From contig JBPOGA010000003.1 of assembly GCA_051252415.1 (NCBI GenBank), forward strand, positions 186,001-250,000: a DNA stretch of 64,000 bases. The letters run 5' to 3'. The notes under the pieces were generated by a model, which did not search any database, was not told the DNA's origin, and saw only the letters and a list, made by a program, of their open reading frames with translations. The DNA is from JBPOFY01 sp051252415. Lineage in GTDB: Bacteria; Verrucomicrobiota; Verrucomicrobiia; Opitutales; Coraliomargaritaceae. The translations under genes and the position numbers were made by a program. Below are positions 1 through 8,725 of this stretch, in pieces; position 1 is the first letter of the stretch; every line of letters starts with the position of its first letter.

Positions 1-260
1 GGCCGAGGCTAAAAATGAGGCCTTTGACTGATAGGAGGCCGCGTTCAGGATTTCGTAAGCTCATAGCGTTAGTGGAAAGTATTGAGTGGAAAGTGGGAAG
101 TGTATAACTGAAGTGACGCAAGGATGGAGGTATTTGTTCCAGATGCAAAATAGAAAAGGCCTGCTAAACGGGCCACGATGGATGCGGTGTATGGCTTTTT
201 CGTTTGCAGCATCAGGTTTCAACGCTTCTGTCTTCTATCTCCAGATTTTTAAATTCTACA

Positions 261-1722
<1,462 letters not shown>

Positions 1723-1737
1723 GGAAGGAGAACATCG

Positions 1738-1764
1738 AACATTGAGCGTCTAACGTCCAATGTT
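1738..1764. repeat. Intergenic inverted repeat, with related sequence at 1801-1830
   Basis: AACATTG and CAATGTT arms enclose a short centre, giving a near 12-bp stem with two mismatches and a CTA loop just after the flavoprotein stop codon. The core CATTGAGCGT recurs at 1804-1813, followed by a TTCGAA palindrome. No T-run follows, so it is not a convincing terminator. It looks like a dispersed intergenic repeat; family membership cannot be tested from one window. Confidence 0.4.
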
Positions 1765-1882
1765 GAATTAACTTGAGGGGAACGCGCGTCGTCAGTCTTT
1801 CAGCATTGAGCGTTCGAAGTTGGATGTTGCTACGCCATCTACGGCAGACCTCCGTCGATGTTCCCCTGTCCGGCTTCGTTGG

Positions 1883-2509
1883 TCAGAAAGGGACGTCGCC
1901 ATCTTCATCGTTGTCGCCAGCATCGTATGCAGCTTTGCCTTCCGAAGGGATGAACTCGGCTCCGAAGGGTGGGTGTTTCTCTGCAAGTTCAAAGAAATAG
2001 TCGTTTGGACTCCCTCCACCCAACTCACAGATCGGGTTGGCATTGAGCCGCTCTTGAGCGATGAGGGGTGAAATTTTTCGATCAATTAGATCGCGCTTGA
2101 GGCATTCAATCATCCAATCGACCTCAAGCGTGAATTCTTCAGGCTCATCGGTCATGAGCGTGAGCTTTGTATCGACATGAGCCGGCAGTTGGACGCCCTT
2201 TGTTTTTAAGTAAGTGAGAAAAGCGGCTTGGAATTCTTGAACGATGCTTTCGAAGTCCTCGGCGTGGCCTCCGCAAACGAAGCTCAGGGCGGTCTCGAAA
2301 TTACTGAACAGCACGATGTTGAATTCGCCTTGGGGGTCTGTGATAATGACTTCGCAACGCCAAACGGACCACCAGCATTCGCGGGATGGGAGGTTCAGAT
2401 CTTCGCCCTTGGGCAGACCCTCGCTTTCAATTCCGAAATTCTGAATGACCCTATCGGTTATGTAGAGATAGAGTTCGTGTTCGGCGGTAAAATCCTTTGG
2501 TGCAATCAT
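1883..2509 (-). CDS. Hypothetical protein, acidic C-terminus
   Basis: 208 residues, not recognised. It is soluble with no signal peptide or membrane segment. The N-terminal half alternates beta-like hydrophobic stretches (CWWSVWRCEVIITD, EFNIVLFSNFETAL). The C-terminus is acidic and ends in DNDEDGDVPF. It reads away from the next small gene (2887-3261, same strand) across 377 bp that include a perfect 12-bp palindrome about 95 bp upstream of its start. It sits inside the accessory stretch between the flavoprotein gene and its tail copy. That the gene is real is inferred from length and codon use only. Confidence 0.5.
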   Translation of the reverse strand: MIAPKDFTAEHELYLYITDRVIQNFGIESEGLPKGEDLNLPSRECWWSVWRCEVIITDPQGEFNIVLFSNFETALSFVCGGHAEDFESIVQEFQAAFLTYLKTKGVQLPAHVDTKLTLMTDEPEEFTLEVDWMIECLKRDLIDRKISPLIAQERLNANPICELGGGSPNDYFFELAEKHPPFGAEFIPSEGKAAYDAGDNDEDGDVPF

Positions 2510-2886
2510 CGATGGAGAACCCTAAAATCGTGGGTTGTGGCGACAATCTTTTTCCGGTGGATAGTTGTGAGGACAAAAGAGGGCTAAAAGAAGAGGCACC
2601 GTTAATGAACGTTCATGGACGTTAATTTTGAGTAGATGCGGAGAGCGCTGTCGGTCTGCTTTCATCACGATAAGCGAATATCCGCACAGCAGAATAAGCG
2701 AATATTCCCCCGGGTGTTGCAATCAACGTGGCGTCGTTGCTTGCAACGGCCTCCCGGCGATTGATAGTCTACTCAACTCAATGAACATTTGGGGAGATAT
2801 CAAAAGCAGGAAACTACTGATTCTGTCGGTTCCATGATAACCCCCAAAGGTGGCGGCGTGAGTTTGTTGCGGGAAGTGGGAGGTGC
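2510..2886. other. Gene-free stretch with short repeats
   Basis: No credible gene. It contains the palindrome at 2605-2616, a pair of direct repeats of the type ATAAGCGAATATYCC at about 2669-2683 and 2694-2708, and a small palindrome CGTTGCTTGCAACG near 2734-2747. The repeats could be remnants of a mobile-element end, but no transposase fragment is recognisable. Confidence 0.4.
2605..2616. promoter_or_regulatory. Perfect 12-bp palindrome, operator-like
   Basis: ATGAACGTTCAT is its own reverse complement and is framed by two CGTTAA direct repeats. It lies upstream of the minus-strand gene at 1883-2509 at a distance compatible with a promoter region. A regulator binding here is an inference only. 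Confidence 0.25.
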
Positions 2887-3261
2887 CTAGGCATCCATCA
2901 GATCGAAGTCAAAAAACGTGTCCGCGGGATGGCTTTCATTCCAGCTGTTTTGCTTTATTGCGAATTTGACGCTCTGATCGCGGTCATCGTCCAATAGCAC
3001 GCCCGCAGCTTGCATGCGTTCGGGCAAACTGCGCTGCCTTGGATATGCGGCGACTAGCTCCTCGGTTAGTTTGAAGAACTTGGCCTCATCGTCTTGCTCG
3101 CTGGCGAGGGAGTTCAACGCGCAGAGTATCTCCATGGCTTGTTCGTAAGCTTTTGTTTGTTTACGCTCTATCAGCTCACACAACACTGCGATCGCTTCAA
3201 CCAAGCTCAACAACTTAGGACTGATCGTGAATTGCGGTTGATATGCCATTTCGTAAGTCAA
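2887..3261 (-). CDS. Small protein with Fic-N-terminal-like start
   Basis: 124 residues. The opening (MAYQPQFTISPKLLSLVEAI, residues 5-24) resembles the helix that begins many Fic-domain proteins, but the HPFxxGNGR catalytic motif is absent and the rest (helical, charged, ending FFDFDLMDA) matches nothing I recognise. It may be a truncated or recombined Fic-family relic or an independent helical protein. Either Met1 or Met5 could be the start; Met5 coincides with the Fic-like segment. A 37-bp imperfect palindrome lies just upstream in its promoter region. Confidence that it is expressed is moderate; confidence in the Fic relation is low. Confidence 0.45.
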   Translation of the reverse strand: MTYEMAYQPQFTISPKLLSLVEAIAVLCELIERKQTKAYEQAMEILCALNSLASEQDDEAKFFKLTEELVAAYPRQRSLPERMQAAGVLLDDDRDQSVKFAIKQNSWNESHPADTFFDFDLMDA

Positions 3262-3712
3262 GTTAAAGTCAAGGCAGTTGCTTGACTTATAATATTTAGT
3301 TATATTAACTATTGATTATAAGCTACTTATGAGTCCACCATGCAGCTTGACTTATGAGCCCAGAGACAACTTAGAGACATCTTGATACAGGCACACGATC
3401 CATGCGTGCAAAGTCGTAGGCTTGGTATTCGCTCATGTTAGCTTCAATTTATATGATGCTCATTAAGTTTCGCCTTTTTTGCATAAATTCAGACTTATTT
3501 GCAAACGACAAAAAGTGAGCGATTGCAAACATAACGACATGACCTCATTTTGCCTCGTGACCCCATTTTGCCTCGATCGCAATCCGGCCTGATTGATGAA
3601 GTGAAGCACTTGTTTAATAAGAGCCGGAAATGAGGAATAATTGAGCGTGATTTTCTGCCCAGAAGACAGTTACGTTGACCTCGTGGAACCTCCCCCATAA
3701 ACAAATCCTTGG
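3262..3712. other. A/T-rich gene-free region with palindrome and direct repeats
   Basis: No gene is supported. An imperfect palindrome spans 3286-3322 (CTTATAAT and ATTATAAG at the ends, TAGTTA/TAACTA at the centre). GCTTGACTTAT occurs at 3280-3290 and 3345-3355, and CTTATGAGYCC at 3326-3336 and 3352-3362. The cluster resembles an operator or promoter region for the minus-strand gene ending at 2887. Further right is the tandem 18-bp repeat at 3540-3575. Confidence 0.4.
3540..3575. repeat. Two tandem 18-bp direct repeats
   Basis: TGACCYCATTTTGCCTCG occurs twice head-to-tail with one C/T difference. Multiple short direct terminal repeats of this general appearance are known at ends of IS21-family elements, but no IstA or IstB coding fragment was found here, so the assignment is speculative. 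Confidence 0.4.
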
Positions 3713-5224
3713 ATGCTCCCACGTCATATAACTAAGCGACAATTTTTGAAATATTCTGGACTCGGGATACTCGGCGCGGGTGGGGCGTTCATGGGCAGGC
3801 TAACTTTTCATCTCACACATACGGCACTTACTGATGTGCCGATGTCGGTGCCCTTGCCTCCGGGATTTATTGATGATGCCAGTCGTCTTAATCTAACCAG
3901 AGTTCAATCGATCGTTCCAATTGCAGAAAGGGTGGAGGAAGCGGAGCAACAACTCGTGCAACTCATTCAACAGGCGCGTCAAACTAATCAAAAAGTGGCG
4001 ATGGCAGGGGCGCAACATACCATGGGCGGGCACACTATTACGCTCGATGGGATCATTATTGATACCAAGACTTTCAATCAGATGACGTTGGATGCGTCCA
4101 CACAGACACTGCAGGTGCAGTCGGGGGCGACTTGGGCGCAAGTTATCCAATATCTGGATGCGAAAGGCTTTTCCGTCCAAGTCATGCAGTCATACAATGA
4201 CTTCTGTGTCGGAGGGACCCTTAGCGCTAACGCACACGGCTGGCAAGTGAATCACCCTCCAATCGCTTCAACCGTCCAGTCGTTCCGTATCCTGCTTGCT
4301 TCCGGTGAAATCAAGAACTGTAGCCGCACGGAAAACGCCGAATTATTCTCACTCGCCCTCGGAGGTTATGGAGCCTTTGGCATTATTTTGGATGTCCAGC
4401 TCCGTGTGATTAGGAACACAAGCTATCATTCCGAACGCTGTATTCTCGCGCCCGAAGCGTTCGCTCAGCATTTCGCGACGCAGATAGATGAAAAACCCGA
4501 GGTCGATTTGTTTTTCGCGAGGCTATCAATCGAGACCGGCGATTTCTTGAATGAAGTCATGGTGTATACGTTCAACAAGAGCGCCGACCCTGTTCGACGA
4601 TTGGATCAGATGCCGCCGCATAGCGCAAAAATGGAACGCCTCAAGCGACTCATCATTAGAGGCTCCGTGGATAGTCGTTTCGGTAAATGGGTTCGCTGGG
4701 AATCTGAGAAATTTCTTTCGGAGCAAATGGGGCAAACCTCTTTCACCCGCAACGAACTCTTGCAGGAGGGGGCGAATACCATACAGCATTATTCCGAAAA
4801 ATCCACCAGCATTCTGCATGAATACTTCGTGCCCTATGCTAAATTTAATGACTTCGTTCTGTCGCTTCGTCGGATCATTCCACAGTATGAAGTAGACCTA
4901 CTGAATGTGACCATCCGCGATGTGAAAACCGACGAGGATAGTTTCTTGAAATACGCGCAAGGTCCGCGCTTTGCCTTCGTTCTACTATTCGAGCAGAACC
5001 GAACTCTGGCCGCTGAGCAGCAAATGCAAGAAGTGACGCAAGCGCTCATTGATGCCGCTTTAAGCTTAGAGGGGAGTTACTATTTGCCTTACCGGCTGCA
5101 CGCCACAAATGCCCAGTTCGAACAAAGTTACCCGATGGCAAAAGACTTCTTCCAGTTGAAGGAAAAATACGATCCGGATTCCATCTTTGAGAACAGGTTT
5201 TTGCAGAAGTATTCGAGTGTCTAG
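3713..5224 (+). CDS. FAD-linked oxidase (sugar/alditol-lactone oxidase-like), exported type
   Basis: 503 residues. The N-terminus KRQFLKYSGLGILGAGGAFM looks like a Tat-type signal with Lys-Arg in place of Arg-Arg, suggesting export of a folded flavoprotein. Residues about 60-230 form a PCMH/FAD_binding_4 domain (VAMAGAQHTMGGHTI, SGATWAQVIQYLD, GGTLSANAHGW, LALGGYGAFGIILDVQLRV), as in L-gulonolactone, arabinonolactone, alditol and decaprenylphosphoryl-ribose oxidases. The C-terminal half is the substrate cap. Covalent flavin linkage through the AGAQH histidine is possible. It stands alone with no pathway partner nearby. Substrate unknown. Confidence 0.7.
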   Translation: MLPRHITKRQFLKYSGLGILGAGGAFMGRLTFHLTHTALTDVPMSVPLPPGFIDDASRLNLTRVQSIVPIAERVEEAEQQLVQLIQQARQTNQKVAMAGAQHTMGGHTITLDGIIIDTKTFNQMTLDASTQTLQVQSGATWAQVIQYLDAKGFSVQVMQSYNDFCVGGTLSANAHGWQVNHPPIASTVQSFRILLASGEIKNCSRTENAELFSLALGGYGAFGIILDVQLRVIRNTSYHSERCILAPEAFAQHFATQIDEKPEVDLFFARLSIETGDFLNEVMVYTFNKSADPVRRLDQMPPHSAKMERLKRLIIRGSVDSRFGKWVRWESEKFLSEQMGQTSFTRNELLQEGANTIQHYSEKSTSILHEYFVPYAKFNDFVLSLRRIIPQYEVDLLNVTIRDVKTDEDSFLKYAQGPRFAFVLLFEQNRTLAAEQQMQEVTQALIDAALSLEGSYYLPYRLHATNAQFEQSYPMAKDFFQLKEKYDPDSIFENRFLQKYSSV

Positions 5225-5268
5225 CTTGAGCCCTCGGATATTCGCGTCGACTTTCGGCTCCAACTTAG

Positions 5269-5412
5269 AAGGCCTTTTGCCACGCTGGTTCCGTCGGTAT
5301 CATCATGTCCGGTTGGCCCGGCACCATGAACTATGGCGTTATCACCGCCAATAAGATGGACAAGTGGCTCTACGAAACTTCGAAGGCGAAGGCATGGAGT
5401 GAGTGTTCTTAG
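5269..5412 (+). pseudogene. Truncated, frameshifted copy of the 3' end of the flavoprotein gene
   Basis: From 5281 the sequence aligns with 1612-1706 over 95 bp with about eight substitutions, nearly all at third codon positions. Reading from 5278 gives CHAGSVGIIMSGWPGTMNYG, then ITANKMDKWLYE, against the intact C-terminus. One extra base just upstream (GGCCTTTTGCCACG against GGTCTCTATCACG) shifts the frame, and nothing homologous precedes about 5269. The reading frame ends at the TAG at 5410-5412, overlapping the stop of the TIR gene on the other strand. This is a paralogue remnant. Confidence 0.8.
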
Positions 5413-8400
5413 CTAACATCAGAAAGTGCTTTTTTTAGGCCAATCTCTTTCGGATACAGTTCAATGCCTCGGTTCAGTATATCTATTGCAAAATCTTTGT
5501 CTCCGCTCTTGCCGGCCAATTCACCGCAAAGTTTATAGAGTGAAACGACATTGCCCATCTTTGGCCCATTGATCGCGCCTTTGAGTAATTCAACTCCATC
5601 ATCGGTGCGCCCAACCTTTTCAAGCATTTTCGCGTAAGTATGGTAAATCATTACTTTAGCGGTTAGGCTCGGGTCTTCGAGAGCTTCTTTCAGTTTGTCT
5701 AATGCTGCTTCTGGGCTTCGATGATCGAATAGCAATTTTGAAAGTGATTGATAGATTACGGCCTTATTTGTTAATGCAGGTGAATTTATAGCATCTTTGT
5801 TTAGTGAAATGGCATCATCGATTCGCCCCGCTTTTACGAGGAGTTCTGAGTGCTTTTTGAAAATTGAGAAACGATTGGAAATGGAGCTACTTCCCTCGGA
5901 TTCCTCAAGTGTCTTGATCGCTTGATCTGTTTTGTCTTGGCGATGGAGTAAATCAGCAAGCTTTGTATAGAGGTCAGACTTATCCTTTAGCTCTTTCGCT
6001 GAAATTCCATTTCTCAGAACTCTGATTGCGTTTTCTAAATCTGTGAGGTGAAAATAGAGATCTGAGCAAACTAAATATAGTGATGGCTCCTTTGATAAAC
6101 CGCGTTTTTTTACTGCAGCCTTCAATAGTTTAATGGCATCGGAACTTTTGCCAGCCCTCTCAGCCAGTTGTGCATAGGAGTGATAGAGACGTAGGCTTTC
6201 CCTTTGTGGTGCTTTCTCGATCCTGAGAGCAAGCTCTGATAGGGCATTGTCTGGTTGGCTGTGGTCCGCGAGGATTTCAGCATGTCTACGGTGCAACTTG
6301 TCTTTATGTTTTACACGCTTATCTTTAACTCCAGTTTGTAGCCATTTAGTTGCTTCAGTTGGAAGTTCCAGTAATTCGTAGTATTGGGCAATATCTAGGT
6401 AGCAATGCACGAGGTAAGTCATCTGTGGAATCTCTATGGCGCTTTTTAAGAGTTTTATCGCTTCCTCGGCTCTGCTCGATTTGGCCAGTAATTCGGCGCA
6501 GTGACGAAAGAGTATACTGCGGTGATCAAAATCGGGAATTTCTAGATTATCACGAAGTAATGATATTGCCTCGCCCATTCTGTCCAAGTGTTCCAATAGC
6601 TCTGCACACTTTCGAATTAAGGAATCATTGCCAGATGGAAGATTCCTTCCGATAGCTTCTTGGAGCGCTTCGACAGCTCTTTCTTCCTGATTGTCTTTTT
6701 CATATAGCTCAGCAACCAGCTTGTATATCTGTGATAGGTTACTTGCTTCGCTCAATGTCTGAACTGCTGAACGGTATGATTTAGTTAATCCTGCGGATCC
6801 GTTTACCGCGTATTCCAGTTCGATTAAAAGAAGCCAATAGGCGTAATATGCTTTGGGGCCGACCGCTTTCCTTGCGTGCATTAAAGCATGTTTGTAATCA
6901 TCTCCAATGTTGCGTGTCTTTAAGCATAAGGCTAAATGATATTCTAAACGTTTCGATCGACTCTCATTTGATAGTGAACTAATCAGGGAGATTCTTTCTT
7001 CCAAGACTATGGTGTTTTCTGGTGGTTTCGTTAGTAACCGAACAGAGATTGAGGCCAATGCGTAATCGGCCAGCTTGCAACTAGCCATAGCCAGTTCGTG
7101 CATGCGCTCAGACTCATGGAGGTGGTATCTTAATTCGAGGTAGGAAATGGATAGCTTCCCGCCTGCACTGAGTTTCTTGGCTTTAAAATGCCTAAGGTAG
7201 TAATCTGCAGCTACACTATGTGCGCGTGTCCATTTTTGATGGTCTTCCCTTAGTCGTGTAATATTGATTTCATGTGCGAGTGGATGAATTGTATAATTGC
7301 CACTATGGAATTCCAATAAGAAGCGGTCAATTAACTGGTCTCGAAGAGTAACTTCGTCGGTTGCGATTGCCTCTTTTTTGAAAGGCTTTCGATATGCCGA
7401 AATTTTACGCATAAATGCTTTTAGTGTGTCCTGGGAGGCCATAAGTGACCTTTCGATCAGTTCTCTCTCAAACTTTTCCAGTAATTCAGGGCTTACAAAA
7501 AGATCTTCAGATTTAGTGATGCTAGGGGCGAATGACATTAATTCGTCTAGTGAGCCATATCCTAAAGATCCCACTAGAGTTTTTATGGCACGTGGGTTGC
7601 CGCCTAACCGTCTGCCTATTTCTTCTCGTAGCTGTTTAGGTATGTCATTGCCACGATTTTTCTCCTCAAGTAGTTTAGTTATAAGAGTCTTTGCTTCTTG
7701 AGGCTCTAATCCGTCTAAGCGTTTAATCACACAGTTCTCATTCCATGTTTCGTGTTCAAACTGCCGATTAGAAATAAGGAGCAATTTACCTTTGAGCGAC
7801 CTTGAGTTATTTAATGACTCGATGAGACGCTGCCATTTTGGTAATAGCTTGGATTTGTTTGCTCGAAATAAGCACTGGAATTCATCGATAACAATCAACA
7901 CTCGATCATATTTGAGAACGGTTTCTAGTGTGCGGAGCAAATTAGCTTCGTCGCCACGATCGAGTTCATCCTCGAGTTGACTTATGCCTACATGCATTAG
8001 TTCAGCGGACAACGTAAGGAGAAGTTCTTGGCTTGGGTCTGCTAATTCTGCATCCGCATTAACCGCAACAATAGGAAAGCCAGAGTTCTCTGCTATTTCA
8101 CTAGCAAGTTGGGTTTTTCCAGCTCCAGAGAATCCTTGGATAACAGCAACGCCTGTGCCTGCTTGAAGCCATTCTTGATTGAAGAAATCTAGAATTGATT
8201 GCCTTTGTTTGCCGACGAATTCCTGGAGTTGCTTGGTTTTCTCTTCTGATACTGTTATTATGTTAGGCTCAATTTCTGATCCACTTATTTCTTGATATCG
8301 TTGAAGGATGAACAGGGAGATCTCCTCTGGGGACCGAGACCTAATATCTAAATAACCATCTCCCGCGTAAATGCCTATGTCGCCTAGGTCTCCGTGATCA

Positions 8401-8720
8401 CCGAAACTGATGAACATGATAGAGCGTTCTTGCTTTGTTTGGATCAACTGGCGTATTGCTCTCCATTCTAAGCCGCACCAGCGTTTGTTTTTATATCCAT
8501 CGCAAAGAAAAATTGCGATTAATTCGGATTGATCCTTGTAAAGATTCGGAAGCCAAACGTCTAGATTTGGCTTTGCGAATTCTGCTTCATAGAAGTGGTC
8601 ATATAGGATGCGTTCTCTTCCCAACTGTTTTGCAAGTTTGTTGGCTACCGCCTCCACGTAATTTCTGTTTTCGCCAGAAAATGATAGGGAGACTCCAAAA
8701 CGTTTCTTGTTGCTATCCAT
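5409..8720 (-). CDS. TIR-STAND NTPase-TPR protein, probable anti-phage defence sensor/effector
   Basis: 1103 residues in three parts. Residues about 6-145 are a TIR domain (RFGVSLSFSGENRNYVEAVA; then KRWCGLEWRAI, where Glu85 matches the TIR NADase catalytic glutamate position). Residues about 165-480 are a STAND/NB-ARC-type ATPase with Walker A GFSGAGKT (196-203) and Walker B VLIVIDE (274-280). From about 520 to the end there are roughly eleven 37-40-residue TPR-like helical pairs (for example AEEAIKLLKSAIEIP, DDAISLNKDAINSP). In bacterial NLR-like defence proteins the repeats sense, the ATPase oligomerises and the TIR depletes NAD+. It starts 5 bp after the AlbA_2 gene and is visibly more A/T-rich than its neighbours. 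Confidence 0.85.
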   Translation of the reverse strand: MDSNKKRFGVSLSFSGENRNYVEAVANKLAKQLGRERILYDHFYEAEFAKPNLDVWLPNLYKDQSELIAIFLCDGYKNKRWCGLEWRAIRQLIQTKQERSIMFISFGDHGDLGDIGIYAGDGYLDIRSRSPEEISLFILQRYQEISGSEIEPNIITVSEEKTKQLQEFVGKQRQSILDFFNQEWLQAGTGVAVIQGFSGAGKTQLASEIAENSGFPIVAVNADAELADPSQELLLTLSAELMHVGISQLEDELDRGDEANLLRTLETVLKYDRVLIVIDEFQCLFRANKSKLLPKWQRLIESLNNSRSLKGKLLLISNRQFEHETWNENCVIKRLDGLEPQEAKTLITKLLEEKNRGNDIPKQLREEIGRRLGGNPRAIKTLVGSLGYGSLDELMSFAPSITKSEDLFVSPELLEKFERELIERSLMASQDTLKAFMRKISAYRKPFKKEAIATDEVTLRDQLIDRFLLEFHSGNYTIHPLAHEINITRLREDHQKWTRAHSVAADYYLRHFKAKKLSAGGKLSISYLELRYHLHESERMHELAMASCKLADYALASISVRLLTKPPENTIVLEERISLISSLSNESRSKRLEYHLALCLKTRNIGDDYKHALMHARKAVGPKAYYAYWLLLIELEYAVNGSAGLTKSYRSAVQTLSEASNLSQIYKLVAELYEKDNQEERAVEALQEAIGRNLPSGNDSLIRKCAELLEHLDRMGEAISLLRDNLEIPDFDHRSILFRHCAELLAKSSRAEEAIKLLKSAIEIPQMTYLVHCYLDIAQYYELLELPTEATKWLQTGVKDKRVKHKDKLHRRHAEILADHSQPDNALSELALRIEKAPQRESLRLYHSYAQLAERAGKSSDAIKLLKAAVKKRGLSKEPSLYLVCSDLYFHLTDLENAIRVLRNGISAKELKDKSDLYTKLADLLHRQDKTDQAIKTLEESEGSSSISNRFSIFKKHSELLVKAGRIDDAISLNKDAINSPALTNKAVIYQSLSKLLFDHRSPEAALDKLKEALEDPSLTAKVMIYHTYAKMLEKVGRTDDGVELLKGAINGPKMGNVVSLYKLCGELAGKSGDKDFAIDILNRGIELYPKEIGLKKALSDVS

Positions 8721-8725
8721 AATAT

